Assembly: GCA_017506865.1 (NCBI GenBank)
Contig: JAFCMP010000001.1
Location: forward strand, 248,001-312,000
Origin: Tribonema minus
Lineage: Eukaryota > Sar > Xanthophyceae > Tribonematales > Tribonemataceae
Direction of reading: 5' to 3'
Length of the DNA: 64,000 bases
The notes beneath the pieces were generated by a model that did no database searches, was not told where the DNA came from, and worked only from the letters and a program-made list of their open reading frames with translations. This document shows positions 12,301 to 25,756 of the stretch, one piece after another. The position numbers were made by a program, and so were the translations under genes. The number at the start of each line of letters is the position of its first letter. Position 1 is the stretch's first letter.

Positions 12301-15300
12301 ATACAACGCTGGGTTGTGTTGCTGAACGCCCATAATGATATGCACTCCGCTTGGCTTTATTGAGTGCATGCAGTGCGTGCACGGTCCAATCACGCTGTGA
12401 GCTGGTGCCCGAACTTGCCTTGTAGTTGCTCTGTGATAAATTAATAAGCACCATGTGTGCCTCTTGCTTTAGCATCACTAATGGCAGTGACGGCAGGAGC
12501 TCATGATACTGATTTGCGGGAATACGCGTGCAGATAAGTTGCTGTTGCAGAAGTCGACTGTTTGAAAGCTCATAAAGGAGTTGAGCTGAGCATTGAAATT
12601 TTGACACGAGCCTGGACCCAATTCCTGTGTGTGCTCAGCAGTATTATCCCTGATGGCATGCTTGTTAGGCAGTATTGTACGCGTAAGCGAGTCTAAAATT
12701 TCTTATGGGATGGAGGAAGTATGCGGTATACATACGTATAGAATATACAGATCTGACCGTACGTACGACTCATTTTCTTCAACTTCAACTTGAAGTTTAA
12801 GAACCTGAAACGGCCGCAACGGGATGTAACGGGATGTTACATCATGTGAATCATTGTATATGATTCGCCTATGCAGGGGAACACATATCAGTGCCCTACA
12901 TAATCAATAAGTCGAAGAAAATAAGCTGTTACGCACCACATACGTTGCTTTTTAAATTATTGCTGACGGACAACCCGAGACGGAGCGAAAACTGGGTAAA
13001 TGGAACTAGAGCAAGAGGTTCACACCTCTAGCGCGGCGAAGCTAGGGGACCAGACAAGGCTCCTGACACGCGCTCCGCTGCTACGCTACTGCTCGTAGGT
13101 GAGGAAAGGAGAACGCTACGGATAGCTCGTGCTAAACAACCTGGAGCCTTCCATGTCGCCGCATGGATTGGTTCAAAACCCGCGTCATCACCTTCTACAC
13201 TACGCGCATTCAAGAGCGCTGTCACTAGCTGCTGAACCTCTGTGTTGGGCTGCCGGCTGGAGCTGGCCTACCGAACACGTGAGACCCATACTGAACACTC
13301 ATGCCTCGAACGCTACAAGCTTGCACACAAAGTCTTTTGACTGGTGGATACGGTGATACTGTTTGACTCGTGGCCAATTGCTGCAGCAGCGGCGACCACG
13401 GTTATTGGTGGAAGGCACTTGCGGCTAACCATCCTTGTCACCTAGAGCTCTACGATCTTTTGATTCGTTTTCATACAGGCCGTCATCAATGTATGTACTT
13501 CGAAGTATGTACATCACAGGAATATTGCATTGAGTGCACATCCAAAGAGAGGGCTTTTCGCGCCCCTTGCGAAGCGAAATCAATAAAAGTACATCACAGA
13601 TACTGCTGAGGCGCAGCCCTTTGACGTGAGCGTGGACGTTAAAAGCAGATGGAGCCGCTTATCTAGACTGCTGTGTTTTGAATGATGACCTTGTTGTGCG
13701 TCATAACTCTCAAAGTTTTGCACCGCCATCTGATGACGATGTACATGCCCTGAAAGGCCCCCATCTCTCTACCGAGGGACAGAACTCTGATCGTGTGTTT
13801 GGGTGAGCCAACGTGTCATGAGCACGCCTTTCTCATGACTTTATCTACAGTTTGAATTGTATTTGTATTGTGGCATAGTCAAGCAATTGAGGCCTGTGGC
13901 CCACGCAACTTATGGCGCAACCCTTGTTGTAACTCTGACCATTTGTCTCACATTGTGTCCCGTGCAAGCACACAACACCCACACCCTATCCTTTGACTGA
14001 CATTGTGGCGTAGGATAGCAAAGCGGTTGAGGCCCGGCGCACGCACGCAAACCCAATTGTGACGCTAAGCTTCTACTCACATTGTGTCGCAGACGGGTGA
14101 AGCGGAGCAGGCCCGCGGCGCTCGTGAGCATGTGCGCTGTTCTGCGGAGCGCCTGCAGGCAGCCCTCCTGTGTGTGGCGGTGGTGGACGCAACGCCGCAA
14201 GAGAGATTCATGTGAGCGCACTACACACGTGGGCAGGGGAAGCAGGTGTGCACGTAGCAGATGCAAATGCTTGACTCTGTTGTACTTCGAAGTTTTGATG
14301 TATGTAGAGGGGGGGGGAGGGGCAGGGGGCATTGCCGTAGTTGATAGCCGCCAGGAGTCACTGTGGTGTCTTGCGCGTGCATGACAAGACAAGCCAATGA
14401 CCACATGTGACACCAGTTGCAGGCCACCAAAGGCACCAGCCTGCACAGATGTCCAGCTGCGCAGGATCGTGGCAGCGCGACACGACACGCTGTCATCGCA
14501 CTTTCAACATACCGCACTTTCAACATACCTCGTCGCCGGCCAGCAGGCGCAGGAAAATGATTCCCCAGGCCACCGCCATGTGAACCAAGCCCGGCCTTGC
14601 GAGGAAGGACTCGTTGGCGATTGCCGTGACGAGACGCTCCAGAATGCGCTGCAGCCGCGCCCCGGCCTCACGGGCAGCAGTAAAGTCCATGCCCCTCGGC
14701 GTGGCGTTGATCATCATCATCACCTGCAGCAGCGATCAGGTGGATGTTGTCATCAATGGCAGCAGCATTGCACTGCAGCAGGCATGCAGGCAGGCAGGCA
14801 GGCGGCAAGGCTTGCCGTTGAAGGCCATCAATGCCGGCGACGTCAAACTTTTAATAACATCAATTACCATCAGTCACTCCAGCAAGCGCCTGCCAGCTGC
14901 AACAGCCAGAGCTAATAATTATTGTCGAGGGACAGCAGCGGCAAGGCAGGTGTGGCGCTGATCATCATCGTCGTCAATGGCAGTGGCTGGGCTGGCGGCA
15001 GCAGCAGCACTGAAGGCGCCACTTCATGACTGGATTTTCTGGGTACATGTGCGGCTGCAGAGGGGGTGTATGAAGAAGGGAGAACAGCACGACACATGCA
15101 GGCCTAGGTGCGCAGCGCCCAATGGTTGCCATTCATCAGTACTCAGCATGCAGCAGCAGTCTGGTACATTCGCTGCATGTCCTCAACAGCACAGCACAGA
15201 CGAGTGCAGTGCTAATGCAAACCACTTCCATCGTCAACACCACAGAGCGGCAAGGCCTCTCTCTTCTCTGGTTTGTCCGAGTCGCTCAGATGCATCACAG

Positions 15301-18300
15301 TCGGTGTCAGACAAAGCTGGCTGTGCGTGCAGCTGTTGCACGCATGCTGAGCAATGACGTGCACCAATAGTGCTCCGCGCTGAACCGACTTCTATGTGGT
15401 GCATTCGCCACAAGACTAGCGTGGGATGCGAACCAATTCCATCAAGGCCGGGGTGTGCCACCTGCCGTGCTGCATCAAGTTAGCTCACCTGCGCTACTCT
15501 CATGTCGAGCCCAAACACTACGGGGACCAGGCGCGTGTGCCCCCTTGAAGCGGTGGCCACCAGTTCCCCCTCCTGCTCACGCTTGACTTCTGGCTGCGCC
15601 AAGTGCATCATCGAGGTCACCACCACAGTGTGGCTCGGCAACTGCCTCTGGGCTCAGAAAGGAGGAGGAGAAATGAGATCAGGCTTGCTCACACCAGCAA
15701 TCACTTGTGAAGCAGCGTTGCAAGTATGCACACTGCTGCTCAAGAATGTAATGTGTTATGCACTGCTCAAACGTGGGTGTGGTAACGCTCATGCGCAGCA
15801 GCACTAAGCTGTTTCACGCTCACCCGCGGTCACATGAGCAGCCTGCGCAAGAGACAGCTGCCGCAGCGCGTGAATAAACGGTTGCATCAGAGTATACTGC
15901 TTGAAAGGAAGGCAATGAGGACTGGGGGGGCGGGCATCACAGCAACACAGACTCGCATCCTTGTTGTGTACGCATATCACGCATAGGGTACCCTCACACA
16001 TCATTTGCTTGAAAATTCATATAGTGTGCCTTATGCTGCAGTCGGTACCCAACATGTTAGCATACTCACTAAACTCATTCAGCCAAAACGCTGGCAAAGT
16101 GTACGTATTTCTGTATGTGTATCCAGACCCCTTCTAGTGCAAGGTTCTCCATGCAGAAGCACATACCGAGGTTCCCACAAAAAAAACAATTGCAGTTGAC
16201 GCGTGGGTGTCGCTGCCTTTTTGCCTTCATACCTGCATGGCCATCATGGGAGCCATGATGGCGGCTCTGTCCTCCTCCCTGACTTTGCTCAGTGGGTCGG
16301 GGAACCCTTCGACGGGCGGCGAATAGAAGATGAACATGCTGCCTGGCACCAGGTGGTGACCGGGCATGTTACTCATGACATCCTGCAGAACCAGTCCACG
16401 TCTGCAGGGCAGGGCAGCGCATACAGCACTAGCTGAAATCACTTTTTCGTGAGGAAGAGCTAGTCAAGAAAACATACTTTAAAGAACGCAACAAAAGGTT
16501 TTCAAAACAGAAACGCACAAAAGATGTTTTGGCAAGTTTAACTTAACAAAAAAGACGTTTTTTTGTAATAATTTGGGAAGAAAATCAAGTACTTGAAAAT
16601 ATTTGGTCCGCATCAGTACATACACTCTTGGTAGTGTTTATGTTGTTTCAACTCTGAAGAGGGACAGTGTGCCTGATGCAGACAGTCCACTGACACCAGA
16701 GTGTGCCAACTGAGCTGCATGTGTGGGCGTGACTGAGATGATTGCATTTGCTTGAGACCATCTACAGCTGCAAGCATAGCCACTGTGGACATGGACAAAT
16801 CTGTGCATATTGTTCCAGTCGCCGTATGAGTGAGGATCGCGTTGGTAAAGGGCCCTGACTGCTATGTTGCAAGCAGCAGCATCATAGGAGTCAGGTGGGG
16901 GCGGGTGGAAAAGTACCGTGTAAAACAGTTTTGAGCTTCTTCAACATGATAACATGATGAAATGCAGTTGAAGCAGGAGTTCGAGTGCTGAGCAGTTGCT
17001 CAGCGGGGCTCAATGCTGCGTGCATGTGCGCTCACCGTCCAAAGTGGTAGACGAGCCGGTGCTGCACGGCTGCCTTCCAAGCGGGTTCGCCCTCGAGGTA
17101 TGCTACGGCGTAGGCCTTGACTACTCGCATTGCCTGCAGCGCGCAGCGCGGCCACACAACAAGAAAGGCAGAGCTGAAGTATCAAGGGGCAACACCAACG
17201 CTGGGTTTGTGCTTCATGAGGAGTGTAATGCAGCTGCGCATCAGTGGGGGCCCTGAGGTTGTACCGCTTGTGGCATACTTGACATCCAATGTTAAAGCGC
17301 TAGTAGACCGATCCGCCCCGCTGAGTGTCAGCAGGTTTTCTAACCTCAAGCCTAGGCGTTGATGCTCTCAGAGCAACGCCGCTCAGACGGCACAGCATGT
17401 GCATTGCACACAGGAGCGGCTGGTTGTGACAGCATGCGCAAGGTCTAGGTGGCATGACGCAAGAATGGGACCATGGTCATCAAGCGTGCATTGCAAATGT
17501 GCTGGCCTGTGCATATTTGCGCATGATGACGTGCCCTGAGTGTTGGGGTCATAGTCAGGGCATACATACATGCAGCCTGTGCAGCACTCGCATTAAGGTA
17601 AGCTCTGTAAGACAGTTATGCGCGTCGATGCCGTCGCAGGCGTGCGACGTAATAGTATACTCGAAGCACAAAGTTCCACACAAGGCCGGTGTACTGCCAC
17701 CGCACACATGTACAAGCACTTGTAGAACTGACTGTATGTATGTATGAATGCACCTCAAACAAAATCCACGCTTCTTCGTCTATCTTGGTGGCAGGGTCCA
17801 ACTCGCGACCGGTACTGGCAGCGTCTGCCTGAGCGCGCAGTATGGCGGCCCCCACATCAGCGGCGGACTGGGAGTACGCAAAGAACCTGGTTGGCACCAG
17901 CATGCAGGCAGCAAGGTGGAGGGTGCGGTTTGCAACAGACGTGGCATTGGGCCACGGCAAGAATAATCTGCGCATCAACGGGCGGGTCTTGCCGTGTACG
18001 GTGCACTAGCAGACCGACCCTGGCACATGTGCACTATCTCTCTGCTGTGCTGTGAGTAAACACCTCAAGCCGATTTGATACTTCTATGCCAGACAGCAGG
18101 CGCATCGTACACAAGAATTCATGACCAGTGGCCGAGGTGCGTGTGAGCCTGCAGGCCGCATTCAGGGATGTAAAATGAGCGCTGACCCTGCGGCTTGTGC
18201 TATGGGGCGTTGACCTTACCAGCTGCATACCACTGTGTCTGACCGTCACCCTCACTGTTAGAGGCTGGGCCATAACCCCCACCCTGACTGTACACCAGCA

Positions 18301-21300
18301 AGCACCTTAAGGCCAGCACATCGTCAAGTCACAGCGGTGGTGCTGCTAATGATGGCACATGTCTTACAAGTAATGCCGCTCATGTCTCATTACTTGCGCC
18401 ACTGTTTGTCATCTGCAACAACAGTCAGAATCACTGAGTTCAAAGCCAGCAGGGATGTGCTGCATCATTTATGACTCACGGCCTGCGTCAGAGTCAGCAG
18501 CGGTACGGCCCCAGAGCAGTCGAGCTGCGCGCTGCCTCACCCTGCATCGTCCCCGCTGGCAATGTGTTTAACATGAACTGCCTGCAACAGTCTCTGTGCT
18601 TCCAGATCAAAGCCGAACGCTGCTCACCGGGCGTTACAGTAGTGCCTGCACATCGACGTGCTCAACATGTACTGCATAATTTATGAATCACGACTTGTGT
18701 CACACTCAACGGTATTACAGCCGAGCTGAGCGCAGCCTCACCCTGCGTAGTCCTCGATCACCACATGTATGAAGGTCAGGTTCAGGTACGCGAGCATGAG
18801 GGAAAGCACGGGCGACTCGCCGCAATGGCTGACCAGCGCGCGTGCGCAGTCAATGTAGGGCTGCGCCTCATTCACGCGGGAAGCGCTGCACAGGACCTTG
18901 CCGCCGGCGATGCAGGAAAGCAGCAGGGACTCGTTAGCGGCTGCGGTTACAGCGTGCCATCTGCTGGCGCCCGGATCGGGGGTCATGGCTCCGCTGAGGC
19001 CGTCTTTGCCCTGCGTGAGCAGGCGCATGGCTGTGCGCTGCACCTCCTGCTCGCGAACAAAGCCTGCAAGGGAAGCGAGAGCGTGTGCATGAAGCTACAT
19101 TATATCAGTGTTCAGAGCTGCTAGGAGGGGCGCCGGATTCAAGTTTTTAGAATCAAGAGCCGGTTAAGTGCCAGTGACAAGAGTGGGTACATGTGCGATG
19201 CACTGTCGTGGTGCCACGTCGGTTCGCACGCTTCTGTGGTGATTGGAGCAGTGCATCAACAATGCCGCCCTTCAGCAGACCTTGCAGTGGCTAGCAAGCA
19301 ACGCATTCGCAATCATCATGTAACTGCCAAGATGCGTGTGACGACAAGGCTGCTGAGCACTGCAGCTTGTTTCACTGTAAATACCCCAGTTTGCTATCGG
19401 CACATTAGAAGGAAAATGTTCATGTGTACTGCACGTGTGTTTCAGCACCAAAATCGCTGCAACACATGCCATGCCACTGCCAAAACGATGGCATCATTTG
19501 AGGTGATTGATCATACTTGGTCTTATGGAAACAAGTCAAAAGATCGTAGAGCACTACTTGACAAAGTGTGGTAAGCCGCCATCATACTTCGTGAAGTGCC
19601 CTAAATGCCGAGTAAACGCCGCCCCCCCCCCCCCCCCCCCTATGCAAACGCCCTTGGGCGTGCCTGCCAGGGCAAAGTGGGCAACGTCGCGCCCCCAACT
19701 TGTGAAGAAAACCCTAGCAGCCAAATCTGGCTGCACGTCGGCCCAACTGCCCTGGCAGATTTCATCAAATCAAGCCAGACTTCAATCAATCATTTCCTGA
19801 GTGCACTACAACTGCCGCCGGATGGTTACACAGGCAGACATGCTCGCTTGACAGGAGTTGCTGCAGCTACTGCAGCCTCGCCAGCACCGCCACCGCCGTT
19901 ATCAGAGTGCCCGCCATCGCCACCTCACAATTGTGCAGCACCGTGTATACCCCCCGCCCCCCCTCGCGAACGCCCCCTTCCTCAGGCTCTTGTAAACGAC
20001 CCCCCCCACCTTGATGCTAGCAATTCAAAATGGAGCAGCTAAGCACCCCCCCCCGGGTTCAGGCCCCCTACCCTGTGTGAAGGCCCATGGGCGTGCTGTG
20101 CACAGGTCCAAATCCGCTGGCCCTGGGGGGCATTTACTTGGGCATTGACGGTACTGAGCCTCAACTGAATCTGGCATGCTTTACATTTCATAACATGTGG
20201 CAGAGAGGCTGAGATCAGCAACCATCTTCACTGTCTGATGCATGTATGACTACGGAACGCCAGGTCATGTATCATGATGCAGGCAGCGAGCAAAGGGTTT
20301 TTGTGTAACTCTTGAGGCGGCTACAGCACTTGCTTCTACGTGGTCTATGCAAGGCAGAAGTGGATTGGTTCACGAGAGACAAGAACCCGTAGACACGCTT
20401 GCTCAACAGCAACATCACGCAGCTGACGTTGTGGTAAGAATTAGGGCTCAATGTGAGGTTAGAGCTAGGGGGATTCAGCGTACCTATGCCCATGTAGGCC
20501 ATCAGGTACATCTCCAGGTACTTGCGCTCTTCTTGACCCAGGAGCTGCCCAGTGTGGAGTGACGGGTGAGCAGGCAGCATGGCTTGCATTTGCCTCTGCT
20601 GCTGAGCATTGCTCACAGCGTGTATGCCACGATCACCGGTCAACTGCCCACTGCTCAAATGCTTCCTGGGCTTGGGCCCTCTCCTTCGAGGCTTACCGCA
20701 GAGAGAGGATTGGGGGAGACAGCAATATGACGGGGCATTGGCAAACTCCGCATAACATATGCATGTTTGTGCTGCCTGCCAGTGATGGAGTTGCAGCTCA
20801 TGAATCATTGAGGAAGTGCACGTGTACATTGTTTCTGTTAAGTTGCTGCTGCAAGTTGGCAAAGACCTGGAGCATTGCAACCCATCAAACTTCACACCGG
20901 TGCTCTTAACTGATGGCAGGATTTCCATTGCGACACTCCTGGTGTGCACGAACCGATGATATTGCTCTTAACAACTAACAAGATCAAGGTGCCACCATAT
21001 ATCATGCTCTACCAGCCCCCCCCCCCCCAGGGCACTACATTCACACACTTAGTTGCGTCAGCCACAAGCAGCACGCACTGCTGCTTATAAGCAATGTTCT
21101 TTGAATGCTGCTGCAGCAGCTGGTGCTGCTCTAACAGGTGTATGTTGCAATGTAGCCACTTGGATTTGCGCAGGGAATGGCAAGGGCATACAACAGTATC
21201 GTGTGGCAACAAGCTGCTGCCGCATCAAAAAACATAAGTTCTAAGAAAGCGTGTCACTCATTGGCGTGATGATGTTCCACAAAAGAACTGTCCGCACAGT

Positions 21301-21937
21301 GATGGTAGTGCCGCTCAACTCTGGTTGTGCACTTGACTCAGAGAAAGAGCTGTTCAAATCAGCTGGCACTGCGACGGACGGCGGCTAGTCATAAGCAGCT
21401 GGGTGCACAATTGCACTATTCGAAGCAAATAAGCATCAGGTGCGAAACACAGCTACACAAATGTCATGAAACTCCAAAAAGCACAAGTGCACGCAGACAA
21501 GTAAAAAATGGTGCACTGCAGTGCAACCATTATGACACCACGGACAGCGGAAGCATGCTCGCTACTAGCGTAGTTTTAGTTGCAAACAATCAACCTCACC
21601 TACTTGAAAACTTTAGATGAGCATGGACATTACTCTTAGACTACATGATTGAATGAATATGATGGCCTCAGTTCTGCAGATCACATGCAGCAGTGTAGGT
21701 CACCGATGCAAGCCCCACTGTAACAGGGCAAGACCTCAACTCATAAATCCACTTTTGTATTACCTGACTGAAAACGCACTGCAGGTTGTTCTTGAGACAC
21801 AGCTGGCAAGGCGCCGGCAAGCCTGAACAGCGGCGCTTGCGCTTTGTGCACATATTGCATGAACGCCTGGAAGTGCGCTGAGCCTCTGTGGCCTCATTAG
21901 CAGGTGCCACAGCGATTTCATCAGCTTGCGTAGACAT
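9392..21937 (-). CDS. Zn(2)Cys(6) binuclear-cluster transcription factor, copy A (11 exons)
   Basis: Nuclear DNA-binding regulator of the fungal-type zinc-cluster class. Exons (5' to 3' on minus): 21764-21937, 20484-20691, 18742-19063, 17754-17967, 17036-17133, 16233-16401, 15489-15641, 14529-14723, 14081-14167, 11367-11515 and 9392-10686. Every junction is GT-AG and phases agree throughout (0,1,2,0,2,0,0,0,0,2). Cysteines at residues 27, 30, 37, 44, 47 and 54 give the exact C-x2-C-x6-C-x6-C-x2-C-x6-C cluster with the basic TKRKRR stretch; exon 2 opens with the linker RRRGPKPRK. Exons 3-10 encode a helical middle region. Exon 11 has a conserved block (LDLHPGEVAAIDLATQPSA) and a Gln/His-rich, Ser/Ala-rich tail. 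The frame shifts by one base near 9940 in exon 11, which may be an assembly error, a mutation or a missed small intron. Length is about 1020 residues. Target genes are unknown. Confidence 0.83.
9790..9866 (-). repeat. imperfect CAG/CAC repeat encoding Gln/His
   Basis: Imperfect triplet repeat in the last exon of the copy A zinc-cluster gene. On the coding strand it reads as a Q/H-rich stretch of about 25 residues with CAGCAGCAGCACCAGCC units. Such tracts are common in activation domains of transcription factors. It is absent from copy B, whose exon stops earlier. Confidence 0.7.
13866..14130 (-). repeat. degenerate tandem copies of the exon 9 donor region (copy A)
   Basis: The 3' edge of exon 9 (coding for L-R-F-T-R-L-R-H-N and the donor) starts a repeat series. 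On the plus strand, related blocks opening with a CATTGTG-like string and continuing to a GCCCGGCGC-like string lie near 13868, 14002 and 14079. Only the 14079 block is the true exon edge. The others lie 3' of it in the intron and are eroded. Copy B has the same series. Confidence 0.6.
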
Positions 21938-23448
21938 GGCCCACGCTGCTGGATGCCTGCTGTTCTTCGCATCAAAGTGGACAGGCAAAAAACAAGGGTA
22001 ATGCAGAGCAGTCAATTTGAAAGTTAGAAAGAAGACCATGCATGATGGTCCACTGTGAAGGCACTGCTGCAGCCTGAGCGTCATCATCGTCTGATAACCG
22101 TTGCGGTAGTATAGGCAGTTCAGAGCGCATCCAGCAAGGCTGTAAATTACCTCATTGATGAATGCAATACTTCCCTCAGCATTCAATTCAGTCATTGCAA
22201 CAAAGTGTGATGGACCAGTCTGAGATCTCGAGCTTCACCTCAAATCATTGACTCACGTTCATCTTCCACTTTCTGGCATCATAATCATTCGCTCGCCGCT
22301 GCTCAAGATGGATGGAGAACTGGCATGCTAACGCGACGGCAATTTTCATGTGAGAGCATGGACGGTCACTGCAGAGTCATGAGCAGACTTCCAGTTGTCG
22401 GACGACCGCGCGACCCATCGTAATACTACTCTCAAAACTCCGCAAAACAAACACGACGTCCCGCGCACCACTGACGTTCCGCGCACCACTGACATCGGAT
22501 AAGCTGCCGGCGTCTAAATGGCGAATTTAGACGCGAATCTTAGCAAGCCATCACATATCCCGCGTGCTTCACGGATTCCCGCCACACACAACTTTGCATC
22601 AGCACGTGCATGGGGGCGCAGCTGAGGCAGCTTGGGCCATAATTGCAGGTCCACATTAACTCAGATATTGCTGTGCGGCTGGCGGTCACTTCAGTCTCAC
22701 CTGCGCCTTTGCCCAGAGGTGGGTCCCGGATCTAGGTGCCATGCAGTGCCGCGCACTAGTAATAGTAATAACCCCTGCACACTTTTTCCACACCGGCGAT
22801 CCTTTGGTGGCAGCAAAGAGCGATGTGGCACTCAAAGCAAATGGCTTACTGCACAGCCAGCTGGGATACTCCCTCCCGTCATGATCCGGCGATTGCAAAG
22901 GCTTTTAGAAAAAAAAAGTCATGGCTTTTGAAGAGTTGAAGTTGCTCTCCAATCGTGCGAAGGGCCTGCAAGCCTCGGAGGACCCTTCTTATTCTCCGCG
23001 GGGGGGGTACCGTGCACAAGTCAGTATGGTTCAAATATGAGAGAAGCACTATCACCATGAAGCATACATTGACAGCACGAATGGACAGTTGCCAATCGTG
23101 ATCACGAAGTTCAAGCAAGAAATTCTTTTGAACCTTGGACCAGTTTTGAACCTTGATTCCAATAATCACGACTTCAATTTTTGAACCTTCCAGACTGGAG
23201 CAAAACGCTGCAGGGATCATCAATGATTGCGTCGTACATGCAGTGCACATATTTGACGATAATCATGGCGAGGATCACGGGAGATGAGATCACAAACCAT
23301 GACGACACTCTACACACTCTCTGCAATGCAACATCAGACCGTCCGATCTTGGGTTCCTAGTGGTATGGCGTTATTAAGGGTCGTGGAGGATAACAGGTTG
23401 CTGCTGCGCAAAGTTTGCCGACAAAAACTCCAAATTGTGTTTGTTGTA
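21938..23448. other. intergenic region between the two zinc-cluster copies
   Basis: This holds the promoter side of copy A and the far 3' flank of copy B. A longer in-frame start exists at 22195, but copy B has no matching upstream frame, so ATG 21937 was preferred. The region has short AATAGTAATA-like strings near 22755 and no recognised gene. Confidence 0.4.
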
Positions 23449-23935
23449 CACAGCTGGCGCCATCGGAGTACTACTAGTAGAGGAGCAGACGACAGGCTGC
23501 TTAGGGTTAGGGTTAGGGCAAGCTGTCACAGTGTGCGGGAAGTCGCCGGGCGGCACTCTGCATGCGCGGCTGTGTCAAGCGCCACGCGTCAACTTGAAGG
23601 CGCACGACACCATCGTCCACAATAACGTCAAGAGGGCCACCGTGACGCAGCGCAATGCCATCATGATCCTGCGGCAATACCTCAAAATGGGACCAGCTGG
23701 TGGATGAGGACTACTCGTGTACGCCGTTTCTGGGATCCGCCGGGCCGCCGGGAAGTCGCAGCATGGACATCGTCCTGCCTGCCGACGCCTTCCCGGTGAC
23801 TGGCTACGATGACCCGACACGTCAACTACCGCTCATGGTGGACGTTACCTGCTTCGAGGCACAGGTGGCGTCGCGGGCGCAGAAGACTGACTCGAGACGC
23901 ATGAGGCCGCGGCTCTCAAGCTGCGAAGGCGTCCG
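23449..23935 (+). mobile_element. broken copy of an RLE-type non-LTR retroelement (zinc knuckle to endonuclease)
   Basis: This stretch is clearly related to the retroelement ORF at 62686-64000 and lies on the plus strand. It keeps CGKSPGGTLHARLCQAPRV, then an HDTIVHN block, then, after a frameshift near 23700, GSAGPPGSRSMDIVLPADAF and LPLMVDVTCFEAQVASRA. Both ends are lost. It carries a (TTAGGG)3 run, a TACTAGTA block and other indels against the intact relative. It lies just beyond the truncated 3' end of the copy B pseudogene and may be connected with that truncation. Confidence 0.75.
23501..23518 (+). repeat. (TTAGGG)3 telomere-like insertion inside a retroelement copy
   Basis: Three perfect TTAGGG units sit inside the zinc-knuckle region of the broken retroelement. 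The intact relative reads straight from GGCTG to CAAGCTG at the same place (about 63345-63360, minus), so the telomeric units are an insertion, with a short extra string a few bases later. Confidence 0.8.
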
Positions 23936-25292
23936 TATTTGCCCCAAAACGCTGATCAGCGTCATGCATGGTGTCTGCGCACGCTGTGTAGGAGAGCAAC
24001 TAGCCTAAGGGGGTTCAACTAAGTTAGGGTCAGGGTTGAGAAACCGCGGAGGCCGCCAACAGTGCCGAAAGTCCTCGCAGGTTGCTACATGCATGTCCAC
24101 GGTCCACAAGCAGCTCCAGGATGCGTGTGGCGCTCAACTTAGGTGCTTACAGTCATAATATTATGATAGTTGTTCACTTTTCGACTCCGTGGCGCCGTCG
24201 GGCACCCCATGCCACTGGCAAGCATCGGATCCAAGCTCAGAGGCACCTGCACCTGGTCCAGTGGCACCCTTAGGAGTGGTGTCCTCCAAAAGATAATCAT
24301 TGATGCCGCAGGTGTCCTGTGCCATGTCGGCCGGCAGTGGCGGGCGCACGGGCCGTGGCATCGGCAGTTGGTGCGCACCGGTGCGTGGCTCCAATGCGTC
24401 GTCAAAGTCTGTGGCAGCCATCGCGCCCGCAGGTGCCAGCGGATATGAGCGACGCTCCCCACTGTGATTGGTGACGCCACCGTCGGTGCTGCCACCATCG
24501 GTGTCGATGCCGCCGACCGCCGAGACGCGGCTGCTGGCGGTGGAGGACACGCGCGTGGCTGTGGCGACGGCGGCGGTGGCGGCGAAAGTGTCTGCCGGGT
24601 ACGCTGCGTTGTGCTGCAGTGCCTCCTGTGCAAAGCTCTCAAAGTCCTCTGGGGTGACACGCTCCCACAGCTTGGTATTGGGAGCGCGTCCGCACCAAGT
24701 GATGTACAGCGCGGAGGGCTGTGTGGCGAGGTCAATCGCCGCCACCTCACTCGGGTGGAGGTCGAGCTGCGTGCAGTGCGTGAAGATGCGTGCTGCGCCG
24801 CGCGCATTCATGTCCGCCACAATGCGGTGGACGGCAGGGCAGCGGAGCTCGCTGCAGTTTCCGAATGCGCAGCGCAGGCACACAGGCGGGGGCGCGGGGG
24901 TGCTGGGTGAGCATGCGCGTTCTGCTGGTTACTAAGTGAAGCAGTTCCACATGCACACACGGCTCAGGCGTGGGTTGACAAACCTGTTTCTGCGGTGATC
25001 TGGCAGCAGCAGTTTCATCACGAGGCGATGACGGAAAAATCAAACTGATGCTACTAGTAGGACGCAAAGTGTTAACCTGAGCTGGTACTTCTCGAGGACG
25101 ATGAATATAAACACTCAAGAGCAACTGCCATTTGGTGGTCATGCTTTGCGCCTCTCAGCAGAGATCTCAAGTCAAATCAAGATATTGTGCACGCCTGCCC
25201 CAGCACTGTGACAGCTTAAACGCGATGCGTCAGTAGTCACAGCTGCTACCGTCATGCTGCAACATACCATATTATTTAGAAAGTATGATTTC

Positions 25293-25756
25293 AAAGCCCA
25301 TGGGGCGAGTTTTTTTTATGAGAGCGAAAAAAGGTGGGTGGGGCGCCATTAACATATGGAGAAAAAAAGGGCGGGGCGCATTTAGGTTTGGGCCATTTTA
25401 GCTCATCTATCACCATCATGAGGTGCCAGCATGCTTCTACGCCGCTTCTGAAACCGGTTCAACTTTTGGAAAGCCAGCTGCTGCTTCTGAAAGCCTTCTT
25501 GTGAGATTGGCTAGTCTACATTGTTGGCTGTCTTTCTGTCTGCTCTGCACGTTACTGACAGTGCATGCATGTGTACACACAATCATGTGATGTAGCATGA
25601 GTCACTGAGTGTACAGAGTACACGTACGCAGAGGATACATGCTGCGAATGCATGTGAGAAAAGAGGGGGGGGGCATATTTTATGAGCGGAAAACAAGGGT
25701 GGGGCGTCATTTTGTGAGGGCTCGGAACCCCATAAAAAATTCGCCCCATGGGCTTT
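25293..25756. mobile_element. ~464-bp TIR element (MITE-like) in copy B intron 10
   Basis: The ends are inverted repeats of about 26 bp starting AAAGCCCATGGGGCGA and running into a T-rich stretch. Inside each end, GGGTGGGGCG-(T/C)-CATT motifs repeat in inverted orientation. It encodes nothing. The host intron is about 1150 bp, against about 680 bp for the same intron in copy A; the difference equals the element, so it inserted after the gene duplication. I could not define a target-site duplication by eye. Confidence 0.7.

Noticed and set aside
21938-22195. Upstream in-frame extension of the copy A zinc-cluster protein to an ATG at 22195
   Set aside because: The extension is not conserved in copy B, where the frame is different, while both copies share the start M-(S/P)-T-Q.
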